A stretch of 64,000 bases of DNA from UBA2199 sp964628035 (GCA_964628035.1 CAZVPI010000007.1:62001-126000); one strand, 5' to 3'; numbered from the stretch's first letter, positions 1-8,760 are shown. Notes: generated from the letters alone by a model not told the origin. Program-made: numbers and translations.

Positions 1-234
1 GTCAGGATATGACTTAATTATAGGCGATCTTCAATAATCAATAATGTGCATTCTCAGGGAAATCAGAGCGTACCGTCATCTCGGAAGTCGGTGAATTGGT
101 TTTCCACATCCCATGTTGATATACCCCTTGCATGATCAGCAAGCGACCCTGCTCAGGCACGGGCAATTTTTCCACATTTGCACTGACAAACAACGTCCCC
201 GGCAAGTCCATCCTTTTGTTCCCTTCAAGGAGTG

Positions 235-606
235 TCATGAATCGAGAGGGATCGCGCGCCCCGGCCCCCAGATCTTCCGCCGCGGGCTCTTCCTCTTCCG
301 GAACTCGATCAGCTCGATCGGCGACCCGTCGTGGAGCATCACGGCCACGCGCACTCCCGGCGAGGGGGAGTTGGGCGGAGCGAGCACCTCGGCACCGCAC
401 TCGCGCAGCGCCCGTTCCAGGTCGTCGACCTCGAAGGCCACATGGGGAACGGAGCGGATGACCGCGGACTGCGTCTCGTTCTCAAAGCGCATCCACTGGA
501 TGCCGAAAGGGCTGCTATCGAAGCCGGAAACGCGCATGTCCAACCCGGGGAGGTGCACCTCGCCCGGATGCGCCGTTGTTGCCGGGATGCCCAGATGATG
601 GCAGCG
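235..606 (-). pseudogene. VOC (glyoxalase-fold) family protein without a usable start codon
   Basis: The frame encodes a single VOC module. It opens with HHLGIP, continues through a GFDSSPFGIQWMRFE stretch and a VPHVAFEVDDLERAL stretch, and ends with an IELIEF metal-ligand-type strand. The HHLGIP start, normally the first beta strand and first metal ligand of such proteins, lies in frame at about 583-600. No ATG, GTG or TTG lies between it and the in-frame TGA at 607-609. The first possible start is a GTG at 556-558, which would remove this conserved strand. Either the 5' end has been destroyed by mutation, or a non-standard codon is used, or there is a sequence error. The family assignment is firm; the substrate is unknown. 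No operon partner is visible. Confidence 0.6.
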
Positions 607-799
607 TCAGCCCAGTTCGCCGGTCACCCGGGACGGCTCATGGCCCTTTCGCCTGCGGCGATTCATCCCGTACGGGAAACACGCCATGCCTGTTGTAGGG
701 GGCGGAGGGGGAGGAGGTCAATCGCCGGCCGCAGGCCGTCCCAGGCTGAGATTTCACCCCGATAGTCGTATTCAGTTCGCGATGAAGAAAGGAGGCCCC

Positions 800-1261
800 A
801 TGAAAAGGAGTTCCCAATTCACGGTTCTATTGCTGGCTTTCGCGTTTCTGGCGACGATGGCCGCCGCCGCCCTGCCCGCCCAGGCGCTGAAGCTGTGCTG
901 CGTGGCCGGCAAGTACGAGGGCACCCAGATCAGCACCGCCAAGCCCAACTGCCCGCCGCCGGAAAAGGAAAAGTTCACCATGATCATCGAGCAGGACCGC
1001 AGCTGCGGGCCCAAGCTCAAGGGGGCGATCCTCGATGCGGCGGGCACGCTCAGCAACTGGACGGGCACCCTGGCCCGCGGCCTGCGCGGCTGCTGCAAGC
1101 TGGAAGGAAGCTTTCTTACTCCAGGCGGCAACACCGTCAAGTTTCAGGGCACGATCTGCCGCAACGCCCTGGGCAAATGGCAGGCCAAGGGGACCTGGGA
1201 GGAGATCGGCGCCCCGGACCCGTGTCGCGGAAGCGGCAGCTGGCAGATGACCCAGATCTAG
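800..1261 (+). CDS. Small secreted eight-cysteine protein
   Basis: This 153-aa protein has a clear signal peptide (basic start, hydrophobic core to about residue 25, AQA cleavage-like site near 29). The mature part carries eight cysteines at 33, 34, 51, 69, 98, 99, 120 and 142, enough for four disulfides, so it is probably extracytoplasmic. The body shows repeated short strand-like segments (KYEGT, WTGT, LEGSF, FQGTI, KGTW, GSGSW), which suggests a small beta-barrel, possibly lipocalin-like; this is inference. The start at 800 is chosen because an AAAGGAGG ribosome-binding site lies about 6 bases upstream; an in-frame ATG at 782 has no such site. No family was recognised and the function is unknown. 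It stands alone, with no co-directional neighbour. Confidence 0.75.
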   Translation: MKRSSQFTVLLLAFAFLATMAAAALPAQALKLCCVAGKYEGTQISTAKPNCPPPEKEKFTMIIEQDRSCGPKLKGAILDAAGTLSNWTGTLARGLRGCCKLEGSFLTPGGNTVKFQGTICRNALGKWQAKGTWEEIGAPDPCRGSGSWQMTQI

Positions 1262-1570
1262 GAGATTGAAAAGAGCAATCCAGGTTAGTCAGCGACGGAC
1301 AGACCGACGGTCCAACGCGGTTCCACGTACCATGTACCACGTTAAACAGCAAAAGCACATCGCCGATAGAGGACGCCGGCTTTAAACTTGGTGCGTGGGG
1401 GGTGGCCATGGAATCTCATCTTTATCTCCCAGGTGCCACTCATGGCTGCCGCGAATCACTAATTCCCCATCACCAGGACTTGTTCATTCCAGGGCTCGCT
1501 GCTACCAAGACCACTATGACCATCACTGGCATGGTTTTGCCGTAAGCCCTGTTCTTTCTTTACAGACGCT
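1262..1570. other. Intergenic region without a recognisable gene
   Basis: This stretch separates the convergent eight-cysteine gene and the histidine phosphatase gene. It holds a short degenerate repeat (ACGTACCATGTACCACGTTA, about 1324-1343) that resembles one arm of the heptad elements found elsewhere in the window, but I could not identify a matching inverted arm. No coding sequence with a plausible start and ribosome-binding site was seen, and no T-tract terminator. Confidence 0.5.
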
Positions 1571-2191
1571 CTACTCCCACTCGAACACGCAGCGGCGCAG
1601 GTGCGACGTGTCGTTGAGCCCGGCCAGCACGAAGCCGCGCGTGCCGTCATGGAGCAGGGTGGAGACGGAGGCGTTGTCGAGGTGGAATTTCCAGAACCAC
1701 TTCTCGCCGAGGCCGAGGGCCTCGGCCAGCAGCGCCTTGAGCACCGAGCGGTGGGAGACCACGGCGATGCGTTCGCAGCCGGCCTCGGCCAGCAGGCGGT
1801 TGAAGGCGCGGGCGCGCGCCTTGACCGCGGCCAGCGACTCGCCGCCCGGGAAAGCCAGGCGCTCCGGCTCCTCGAGCCAGCGCCGCCACATCTCGGGCTC
1901 CTCGGCGGAGATCTCCTGCTTGCGCCTCCCCGACCAGCGCCCCAGGTCGAGGTTGTTGACCAGCTCCTGGGGCTCGATCTCCAGGCCGGGGAAACAGGCC
2001 GCCGCCGTTTCCGCGGCCCGGCGCAGCGGCGAGGAGTAGACGCGCTGCACGCCGGCGCCGGCGAAGCGGGCGCGCAGTTCCGCGGCCTGCTCCAGGCCGG
2101 CGGGGCTCAGCGGCACCTCGCCGCGGCCGCGGAAGATCCCCTCGCGGTTGGCCTGCGTCTCGCCGTGGCGGATCAGGTAGATCGACTTCAT
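1571..2191 (-). CDS. Histidine phosphatase family protein
   Basis: A 206-aa histidine phosphatase (phosphoglycerate mutase-like) enzyme. The catalytic RHG motif is at residues 8-10 (LIRHGETQANREG). It is followed by SSPLRRAAETA, a PGGES segment carrying the second acid/base region, and the second catalytic histidine in VVSHRSVLK near residue 150. Family members act on phosphomonoesters such as alpha-ribazole phosphate or phosphosugars; the substrate cannot be told here. The ATG at 2191 overlaps the TsaE stop codon as ATGA, so it is probably translationally coupled as the last gene of the minus-strand operon. A longer frame upstream exists but runs inside tsaE and lacks a reason for use. Confidence 0.9.
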   Translation of the reverse strand: MKSIYLIRHGETQANREGIFRGRGEVPLSPAGLEQAAELRARFAGAGVQRVYSSPLRRAAETAAACFPGLEIEPQELVNNLDLGRWSGRRKQEISAEEPEMWRRWLEEPERLAFPGGESLAAVKARARAFNRLLAEAGCERIAVVSHRSVLKALLAEALGLGEKWFWKFHLDNASVSTLLHDGTRGFVLAGLNDTSHLRRCVFEWE

Positions 2192-2634
2192 GACAGGTCC
2201 AGGTGCCGCAGGCGGCTGCGGACGGTGATGCGCCGCCTGCCGTCGCCCTCCTCGTTCAGGGTCACGGCGACGGCCTGGGGCAGCGAAAAGTAGCCCGCGT
2301 CGAGATATTGGGCCCACTCGACGGCGAGCACCCCGGCGCCGAGGAACTCGTCGACAGGGTTCTCCAGAGCCTCGGGCATCACTCCCAGGCGGTAAAGGTC
2401 GAAGTGATAGAGGTCGTGCCGGCCGGCATAAAGGTTCATCAGCACGTACGAAGGGCTGACCACCTCGGCGGCCGGGATGTCCAGCCCCGCGGCCAGCCCC
2501 TTGATGAAGACGGTCTTGCCGGCCCCGAGTTCGCCGCTGACCAGGACGAGCTCATCGCCGCGCAGCAGCCGGCCCAGGCGCTCGCCCAGGGCCTGGGTCT
2601 CCTCAGGAAGCGAGGTAAGGAGAGAGAAATCCAT
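2188..2634 (-). CDS. tsaE: tRNA threonylcarbamoyladenosine biosynthesis ATPase TsaE
   Basis: This 148-aa P-loop ATPase assists TsaB/TsaD in making the t6A37 modification of ANN-decoding tRNAs in the cytoplasm. The Walker A motif GELGAGKT is at residues 34-41. The family-typical HFDLYRL segment (77-83) and the VEW motif (105-107) are present, and the length is normal. It overlaps the end of the upstream nnr gene by 32 bases and the downstream phosphatase by 4. Pairing of tsaE with the NAD(P)HX repair gene is a common bacterial arrangement, which supports both calls. The tsaB and tsaD partners are not in the window. Confidence 0.95.
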   Translation of the reverse strand: MDFSLLTSLPEETQALGERLGRLLRGDELVLVSGELGAGKTVFIKGLAAGLDIPAAEVVSPSYVLMNLYAGRHDLYHFDLYRLGVMPEALENPVDEFLGAGVLAVEWAQYLDAGYFSLPQAVAVTLNEEGDGRRRITVRSRLRHLDLS

Positions 2635-4162
2635 GGGCCTTCAGGAAGCTCCGGGGCAGGAAGCGGAGGAGGTCGCCGGCGGTCAGCCCGGCTTCGCCGA
2701 CCTCGGCCACGGCCAGGTCTCCCGCGTAGCCGTGCAGGAAGACGGCGGCGGCCAGGATGAGGTCCAGGTCATGGCACCGGCCGTGCTGGGCGATGAGCCC
2801 GGCGATCAGGCCGCCCAGCACGTCGCCGCTGCCGGCCGTGGCCATCCCCGGGTTTCCCGTCTGGTTGACCCAGACGCGGCCCTGCGGCGAGACGGTCAGC
2901 GTGCGATGCCCTTTCAGCACCAGGAAACAGCCGCAGCCCTGGGCGAACTCGCGGGCCAGGTTGAGGCGGTCGCGCTGCACCGCGGAGGCGTCCCGGCCGC
3001 AGAGGCGGGCGAACTCGCCGGGATGGGGCGTCAGCACCAGCGGCCGCTCCCCGCGGCTGCGCAGCAGATCGGGGCGGCCGGCCAGCACATTGAGGGCGTC
3101 GGCATCGAGCACCAGCGGGACCTCCGCCTCGGCGAGCAGCATGGCCACCGTGGCCAGCGTTTCGGGGCCCTCGCCCAGCCCGGGACCCACGAGCACCGAG
3201 GTGAAGCCCTTGATCCGGGACAGGATCTGCGCGGGCTCCTCGAAGGGCAGGGTCATCACCTCGGGATGGGCCAGGACCGAGAGAGCGCGGTTTTCCGGCG
3301 GCACGGCCGCGGTGCAGAGCCCGGCTCCGCTGCGCAGGGCGGCGTAGGCGGCGAGGACGCCGGCTCCCGGCTTTTCCCGCGAGCCGGCTACGACCAGGAC
3401 GTGCCCGAAATCCCCCTTGTGGGCCGAGCGCGGCCGGGGCGCCAGCAGGGGGGAAAAATCGGCCGGCTCGGTGAGGCGGATGAAGTACTCGTCACTCTCC
3501 TCCAGCTCGCGGGGGATGCCGATGTCCAGGACGCGGATGCGGCCGCAGTCGGGATTGCCGTCGGGGTTGAGGTGGGCCCATTTGAGGGCATGCAGGGCGG
3601 CGGTGACCTCGGCGCGGACGTGAACCCCCTGTGCGGGAGGGAAGCCCTCGCCCAGCCCGGAGGGGATGTCGATCGCCGCCAGGGGCAGCCGCGCATCGTT
3701 GAGGGCAACGATGGCCTCGGCGAACAGGCCGGAGGTGACCGGCTTGTCCAGCCCGGTGCCGAACAGGGCGTCGACCACGAAGGTCCGCCCGGGATCGCAG
3801 CCGGCCAGGGCCCGGCGCAGCTCGGCGGCCGAGGCCGCCAGGCCGGGGGCGGCTCCCGCCTCGAGCAGGCGGTCGTAGTTCGTCCGCGCTTCGGGCCCCA
3901 GGTCGTCGGGACGGGCCAGGAGCAGGGCGCGGACTTCATAGCCCCGTTCGCGCAGCAGCCGGGCGAGGGCCAGGCCGTCGCCGCCGTTGTTGCCCTTGCC
4001 GGCGACCACCAGGCAGCCGGGAAAACGGTCGCGGGGAAAGGAGGAGGAGAAGTATTCGCAGCAGGCGGCGGCGGCGTTTTCCATCAGCGCCAGGGCCGGG
4101 ATGCCCCGGCGGACGGCGGCGCGATCGATCTCGCGCATCCAGGAATTGAGCAGGACCTTCAT
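2603..4162 (-). CDS. nnr: Bifunctional NAD(P)H-hydrate epimerase/dehydratase
   Basis: About 519 aa with two domains. The N-terminal YjeF-type epimerase carries AGKGNNGGDG near 54-63 and an AIDIPSG segment near 163. The C-terminal ADP/ATP-dependent dehydratase carries HKGDFGHVLVVAGS near 250, LTPHPGEFARL near 375 and NPGMATAGSGDVLGG near 435. Together they repair hydrated NAD(P)H. I chose the ATG at 4162, which overlaps the preceding stop codon as TGATG; a GTG three bases upstream (4165) would give a GTGA overlap and is equally possible. The gene lies between the 744-aa unknown protein and tsaE in a compact operon. Confidence 0.95.
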   Translation of the reverse strand: MKVLLNSWMREIDRAAVRRGIPALALMENAAAACCEYFSSSFPRDRFPGCLVVAGKGNNGGDGLALARLLRERGYEVRALLLARPDDLGPEARTNYDRLLEAGAAPGLAASAAELRRALAGCDPGRTFVVDALFGTGLDKPVTSGLFAEAIVALNDARLPLAAIDIPSGLGEGFPPAQGVHVRAEVTAALHALKWAHLNPDGNPDCGRIRVLDIGIPRELEESDEYFIRLTEPADFSPLLAPRPRSAHKGDFGHVLVVAGSREKPGAGVLAAYAALRSGAGLCTAAVPPENRALSVLAHPEVMTLPFEEPAQILSRIKGFTSVLVGPGLGEGPETLATVAMLLAEAEVPLVLDADALNVLAGRPDLLRSRGERPLVLTPHPGEFARLCGRDASAVQRDRLNLAREFAQGCGCFLVLKGHRTLTVSPQGRVWVNQTGNPGMATAGSGDVLGGLIAGLIAQHGRCHDLDLILAAAVFLHGYAGDLAVAEVGEAGLTAGDLLRFLPRSFLKAHGFLSPYLAS

Positions 4163-6396
4163 CACGCCCCGTTCTTCTTCCCGGCCTTCCTCTCCTTCTT
4201 GGCGCCCTTTTCCTCCGCCTCGTCGCCTTCCTTCTTGACGATCTGGTCCAGGACGCTGGCCAGCGCGCCGCCGAAGGCCCCCTCGTCCTTGTAGGCGACC
4301 TTGACCTCCTTGACCGGTTCCTTCTTGGCCTCGGACTCGCGGGCGGCGGCCTCCTCGATCAGGTCCTCGGTCAGGATCTGCTTCTTGATCTCGTCCAGCT
4401 CGATCTTCTCCTCCAGGATCTTCTTCTGCCCCTTTTTGGCCGTCTTGACAGGCTTCTCCGGCTCAAGCTTCTTCTTGCCCTTCTTGGCTGCCGCCTCGGG
4501 CCTGGCCGGCGGCGTGGCAAAGGGGGCGGGCTGGGCATAGGGCTCTTGGGCAGGCTTGCGGCCGGCGCGCGGCGCCGCGGCGGCTTCCTGGGCGGCGAAT
4601 GCCGCCTCGGCGCGGCGCTGCTGCTCCCGTTCCTGGCGCTGCTTCTCCCTCTGCCACATCTCCTCCTCTCGCTTCTTGCGCCGTTCCTCGCGCAGCAGGC
4701 GGATCTCCTCCTTGGCCTTGAGTTCCTCGTCCTGCTGCTGGCGGCGGAGTTCCTCGCGGCGCCGCTTCTGGTCCTCGATCAGCCCCTGGCGGCGGACCTT
4801 CTCCTCCTCCTCGATCTCCATCACGGCGTCCGAGTCGAGGTAGAAGACGCCGGCCAGCTTCTCGGCCGGGATGAACTCGGGGTTGCTCAGGATGATGTCC
4901 TCGACGGTGCGCAGGTCGACCGGAGCGATGAGGTCCAGGATGTGGTACAGGCGCAGGATGTGGATTTCGTAGTTTTTCTCGCGCTGGCCGAACTCCAGGA
5001 ATACCTTGTGGAACAGCTTGTTGTAGCTCTCGCATTTGCGGAACTCGTCCAGTCGCTCGGCCAGGGTCTGGAAGACCTCGTTCTCCAGGAAGATCGTCTT
5101 GTTGGGGGCGACCGTCGAGGCGACCTTCTCGCCGCTGGGCAGGAAGACCCGGCGCTCCTCGTCGTAGACGATGCGGTCGGTGATGGCCCCCTTCTTGGTG
5201 GTCTTGATCGAGAACTGGAATTCGCCGGCGGCCGTCTGCTCGAAGACCAGCGTCGTTCCCTGCAGCGCCTTGTAGGCCTCGAAGACCTTGTCGAAGCCCA
5301 GCAGCAGGTTCTCGTCGGGATAATAATAGAGGGTGTGCTTCTTGTGACCGGCGGCGTCGCTGGCCTCGAGCTCCATGGTCTCGCCGAAGCGGTAGAGGCC
5401 GGGCTTCAGGCGCACGGCGCCGGAGGCGACCTCGCGCTGGGTCAGGAAATAGCGGGTCTCGCCCTCGGTGAAGATCTGCTCCTCGAACTTCTTGCGCTTC
5501 TGCGGCAGGTTCTTGCGGTCGGCGTAGCTGGCCTTGGCCAGGAAGGGATTGGGCTCGCTGACCAGCGAGTTGCGGCGGATGCGGTAGAGGGCCGAGATCA
5601 GGTGCCACTTGCCCCAGCCCTCGCCGCTGGTCTGCTGCAGGTCGATCTTGTACTCGGTGGTCATGATGAAGTTCAGGGCGAAGCAGGTGGCGGCGAAGTC
5701 CGGGTGGTCCGGCGCGACCTTGGCGAAGTTCTCGGCGAAAAACTCGGTGCTTTCCGAGGAGGGGCGGCCCTTGAGGAATTCGCGGATGGCGTCGAACACC
5801 GCCGCCGGGATGGCCCTGAGGTTCTCCTTGAGCATCACCTTGTCGCTGAGGAAGGCGATGACCGCCTCCTTGTTCAGCGCCGTGGCCAGCTTGCGGCGCA
5901 GCTGGTTGAAATCGCGCTCGATCAGCGGCGACTCGGTCCGGCGCGGGTCGATGTCGGCGGTGATGAACTCGGCCGGCCGGCAGGGGGCCGCCTCCTTGTG
6001 CGGCAGCAGCAGATCGATCTTCTGGCGCAGCAGGTACTCGGTGTAGCGGCGGAACTCGGAGGTCCCCTCGTAGCTGAGGCGGATCTCCTCGCGGCCGCCG
6101 CGGCTGCGCGCCTCCTCGACCTTGAGGATGACGCCGCCCTCGACGGAGATGTACTTCTTGTTGCCCACCGGCAGCTGGCCCGGGTATTCCTTGTAGATCA
6201 GGTCCCCGGCCTGGTACTCGCAGTGGGGGTGATAGACCTTGACCCGGCTCTTGCGGTCCTCGCGGGTCTTGAACAGCGCCACCTGGGTGACCAGCTCCTC
6301 GAACTCCAGCGGCTGCTTCTTGTCCTTGAGGAAACCGCGGATGAACTCCAAATCGGCGGGGCCGATATCCAGATTCGTCTCACTCTTGCGTTCCAT
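4162..6396 (-). CDS. 744-aa protein of unknown function with long charged helix and lysine-rich tail
   Basis: No family was recognised. There is no signal peptide or membrane segment, so a cytoplasmic protein is expected. Residues 1 to about 510 are of mixed composition and look globular (HPHCEYQAGDLIYKEYPGQ near 55, many short beta-like segments). From about 515 to 600 the sequence is an almost unbroken run of Glu, Arg, Lys and Gln with heptad character, consistent with a coiled coil or single alpha helix. A Pro/Ala linker and a Lys/Glu-rich tail of over 100 residues follow. The tail may bind nucleic acid, an acidic protein or the ribosome; this is inference. The start follows the arcC stop by three bases, with AGGGAGAA as a ribosome-binding site inside the end of arcC. 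It is co-transcribed with nnr, whose start overlaps its stop. Confidence 0.85.
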   Translation of the reverse strand: MERKSETNLDIGPADLEFIRGFLKDKKQPLEFEELVTQVALFKTREDRKSRVKVYHPHCEYQAGDLIYKEYPGQLPVGNKKYISVEGGVILKVEEARSRGGREEIRLSYEGTSEFRRYTEYLLRQKIDLLLPHKEAAPCRPAEFITADIDPRRTESPLIERDFNQLRRKLATALNKEAVIAFLSDKVMLKENLRAIPAAVFDAIREFLKGRPSSESTEFFAENFAKVAPDHPDFAATCFALNFIMTTEYKIDLQQTSGEGWGKWHLISALYRIRRNSLVSEPNPFLAKASYADRKNLPQKRKKFEEQIFTEGETRYFLTQREVASGAVRLKPGLYRFGETMELEASDAAGHKKHTLYYYPDENLLLGFDKVFEAYKALQGTTLVFEQTAAGEFQFSIKTTKKGAITDRIVYDEERRVFLPSGEKVASTVAPNKTIFLENEVFQTLAERLDEFRKCESYNKLFHKVFLEFGQREKNYEIHILRLYHILDLIAPVDLRTVEDIILSNPEFIPAEKLAGVFYLDSDAVMEIEEEEKVRRQGLIEDQKRRREELRRQQQDEELKAKEEIRLLREERRKKREEEMWQREKQRQEREQQRRAEAAFAAQEAAAAPRAGRKPAQEPYAQPAPFATPPARPEAAAKKGKKKLEPEKPVKTAKKGQKKILEEKIELDEIKKQILTEDLIEEAAARESEAKKEPVKEVKVAYKDEGAFGGALASVLDQIVKKEGDEAEEKGAKKERKAGKKNGA

Positions 6397-6399
6397 GTG

Positions 6400-7374
6400 C
6401 TATTCTCCCTGGGGGGATCTCCCCGCGCGGCCGCGGTGGATGAGGGTCCCCGAACGGCCGGCCAGCGCCGCCTTGAGCTTCTCGGCCGAGGTGATCAGCA
6501 CCTGGCGGCCGCCGCCCTGGATGTAGTCGATGGCGGCGACGATCTTGGGCCCCATCGAGCCGGGCGGGAATTGTCCCTGCTCCAGCATGCGCCGGGCCTG
6601 CTGGACGTCCATGGCGGCGACGGGCCGGGCGTTCTCCTTGCCGAAGTTCTCCCAGACGCGGTCGACGCCGGTCAGGATGATGAACAGGTCGGCCTTCGCC
6701 TCGCGGGCGATGAGCGCCGAGGCGTGGTCCTTGTCGATGACCGCCTCCACCCCCTCCACCAGCCCCGAGGAGTTGATGAAGACCGGGATGCCGCCGCCGC
6801 CGGCGGCGATGACCACGATGCCCCGCTCCACCAGCGAGCGGATCGCCCGCTTGGGGATGATGTCGATGGGCAGCGGCGAGGGGACGACGCGGCGGAAGCC
6901 GCGGCCGGCGTCCTCCACCATCTGCCATTTGTTCTCTTTGCGCAACTGGGCGGCGCGGAAGGCGTTGTAGAAAGGGCCGATGGGCTTGGTGGGGTTCTGG
7001 AAGGCCTTGTCCTCGCGGTCGACCACCACCTGGGTCAGAACCGTCGAGACCTCCTTGTCGATGGAGCGCTTGCGCATCTCGTTCAGCAGGGCCCGCTCCA
7101 GCATGTAGCCCATGCTGCCCTCGGTCATGGCGTCGCAGACGTCGAGCGGGAAAGCGGGGAGGGTGTTGGCCGCCGCTTCCATTTGCAGCAGCAGGTTGCC
7201 CACCTGCGGGCCGTTGCCATGGACGATGATCAGCTCGTAGCCCTTGCGCACGATCTCGACCATCAGCTGGGCCGCTTTCTGGGCGTTGCGGTATTGTTCC
7301 CTGGCCGTGCCCTTGGACCCGGCTTCCAGCATGGCATTGCCCCCGAAAGCGATCAAGGCCAGTTTGTTTCTCAT
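6400..7374 (-). CDS. arcC: Carbamate kinase
   Basis: A 324-aa amino acid kinase-fold enzyme that converts carbamoyl phosphate and ADP to carbamate and ATP. It is used to gain ATP from arginine, agmatine or purine breakdown, or in reverse. Family signatures are all present: ALIAFGGNA at 6-14, HGNGPQVGN at 52-60, the GYMLERALLNEM segment, DLFIILTGVDRVWENFG, and FPPGSMGPKIVAAIDY near 280. The ATG at 7374 is preferred to an upstream in-frame ATG because a GGAG lies just upstream and family proteins begin here. No arginine deiminase or ornithine carbamoyltransferase gene is nearby, so the carbamoyl phosphate source is unknown. It sits downstream of the CPGS-like gene with a terminator between them. 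Confidence 0.95.
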   Translation of the reverse strand: MRNKLALIAFGGNAMLEAGSKGTAREQYRNAQKAAQLMVEIVRKGYELIIVHGNGPQVGNLLLQMEAAANTLPAFPLDVCDAMTEGSMGYMLERALLNEMRKRSIDKEVSTVLTQVVVDREDKAFQNPTKPIGPFYNAFRAAQLRKENKWQMVEDAGRGFRRVVPSPLPIDIIPKRAIRSLVERGIVVIAAGGGGIPVFINSSGLVEGVEAVIDKDHASALIAREAKADLFIILTGVDRVWENFGKENARPVAAMDVQQARRMLEQGQFPPGSMGPKIVAAIDYIQGGGRQVLITSAEKLKAALAGRSGTLIHRGRAGRSPQGE

Positions 7375-7390
7375 CGTTCTCCAGCCCCGC

Positions 7391-7427
7391 AAAAAAAGCC
7401 GTCCGCCCCCTGCCGGGAGCGGACGGC
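7391..7427 (-). terminator. Intrinsic terminator or attenuator between the CPGS-like gene and arcC
   Basis: On the minus strand a perfect 9-bp stem (GCCGTCCGC at 7398-7406 pairing with GCGGACGGC at 7419-7427) is followed directly by seven T residues (7391-7397). It lies between two co-directional genes, so it should reduce transcription of arcC and the genes behind it relative to the CPGS-like gene. No separate promoter was visible between it and arcC. Confidence 0.85.
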
Positions 7428-7446
7428 GGCTGCGCCGCTGCGGCGC

Positions 7447-8760
7447 CTATTTCTTGAATTTCTTGCCCAGGATCTCCTCCAGGTTCGGGGTGCCGATCTC
7501 CTGGAGCTCGTAGCCGACGCGGACCGTGGGCCTCTTGAACGTGACGATGCGGCCCAGGTCGATGGGCGTGGCGATGACGATCAGGTCGCAGTCCACCTTG
7601 TTGATGGTGGCCTCCAGGTCCTTCATCTGCTTGGCGCCGTAGCCCATGGCCGGCAGCAGCACGCCGATGTCGGGGTACTTGCGGAAGGTCTCGGCGATGG
7701 TGCCCACGGCCCAGGGGCGCGGATCGACCAGCTCGGCGGCGCCGTACTTCTGGGCGGCCATGACGCCGGCGCCGTACTGCATCTCGCCGTGGGTCAGGGT
7801 CGGGCCGTCCTCGATGACCAGCACGCGCTTGCCGCGGATCCTCTCGCCGTTCTTGACCAGCAGCGGCGAGGCGGCGTCGACCACGACGGCCTTGGGGTTC
7901 AGCTCGCGGATGCTCTCGCGCACCTCCAGGACGTTCTCCAGGTCGGCGGTGTCGATCTTGTTGATGACGATGACGTCGGCGCGGCGGAAGTTGACCTCCC
8001 CCGGGTAATACTCGCGTTCGTGGCCAGCGCGGTGCGGGTCGGCGACCACGATCTCCAGGTCCGACTTGTAGAAGGGGAAGTCGTTGTTGCCGCCGTCCCA
8101 GAGGATGACGTCGGCCACCTTCTCGGCCTCGCGCAGGATGGCGCCGTAGTCGACGCCGGCGAACACGATGACGCCGTTCTCGATGTGCGGCTCGTACTCC
8201 TCCATCTCCTCGATGGTGCACTTGTGCCTGGCCAGGTCGGCCTTGGTGACGAATTTCTGCACCTTCTGGGCCACCAGGTCGCCGTAGGGCATGGGATGGC
8301 GGATGGCGGCCACCTTCTTGCCCATGGCGATCAGGATCTGGCTGACGCGGCGGGTGGTCTGGCTCTTGCCGCAGCCGGTGCGCACGGCGCAGACCGAGAC
8401 GACGGGCTTGCTGCTCTTGATCATCGTTTCGCGGGGCCCGAGCAGGATGAAGTTGGCGCCGGCGGCCTGGACCTCGGCGGCCTTGTCCATGACGTACGTA
8501 TGGCGCACGTCGCTGTAGGCGAAATAGACGTCGTCGATCTCCAGCTTCTTGATCAGATCGACCAGTTCGGTCTCGGGATAGATGGGGATGCCCTGGGGAT
8601 AATATTCGCCGGCCAGCTGGCGGGGGTACTTGCGCCCGGCGATGTCGGGAATCTGGGTGGCGGTGAAGGCCTTTACCCGGATCTCGGGGTTGTTGCGGAA
8701 AAACACGTTGAAATTATGGAAATCCCGGCCGGCGGCACCCATGATCAAGGCGTTACGCAT
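7447..8760 (-). CDS. Cyclic 2,3-diphosphoglycerate synthetase-like P-loop GTPase/ATPase
   Basis: This 437-aa cytoplasmic protein matches the family annotated as cyclic 2,3-diphosphoglycerate synthase. An N-terminal nucleotide-binding-like region (RNALIMGAAGRDFHNF) is followed by a P-loop AVRTGCGKSQTT (about 125-136), a DGGNNDFPF segment, an NKID motif and an ILPAMGYG-like region near the C terminus. In methanogens the enzyme makes the osmolyte/thermoprotectant cDPG; the bacterial homologs are mostly uncharacterised, so the reaction here is uncertain. The ATG at 8760 has a strong AGGAGGAATTTC leader and a consensus promoter behind it; a longer frame upstream runs through the promoter and is rejected. 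It is the first gene of the run that continues with arcC. Confidence 0.85.
   Translation of the reverse strand: MRNALIMGAAGRDFHNFNVFFRNNPEIRVKAFTATQIPDIAGRKYPRQLAGEYYPQGIPIYPETELVDLIKKLEIDDVYFAYSDVRHTYVMDKAAEVQAAGANFILLGPRETMIKSSKPVVSVCAVRTGCGKSQTTRRVSQILIAMGKKVAAIRHPMPYGDLVAQKVQKFVTKADLARHKCTIEEMEEYEPHIENGVIVFAGVDYGAILREAEKVADVILWDGGNNDFPFYKSDLEIVVADPHRAGHEREYYPGEVNFRRADVIVINKIDTADLENVLEVRESIRELNPKAVVVDAASPLLVKNGERIRGKRVLVIEDGPTLTHGEMQYGAGVMAAQKYGAAELVDPRPWAVGTIAETFRKYPDIGVLLPAMGYGAKQMKDLEATINKVDCDLIVIATPIDLGRIVTFKRPTVRVGYELQEIGTPNLEEILGKKFKK

Noticed and set aside
38..238. A 66-codon minus-strand frame whose ATG overlaps the VOC gene stop as ATGA
   Set aside because: It has no ribosome-binding site, no recognisable domain and atypical composition for the window, and the VOC gene itself looks damaged. 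The overlap may be chance.
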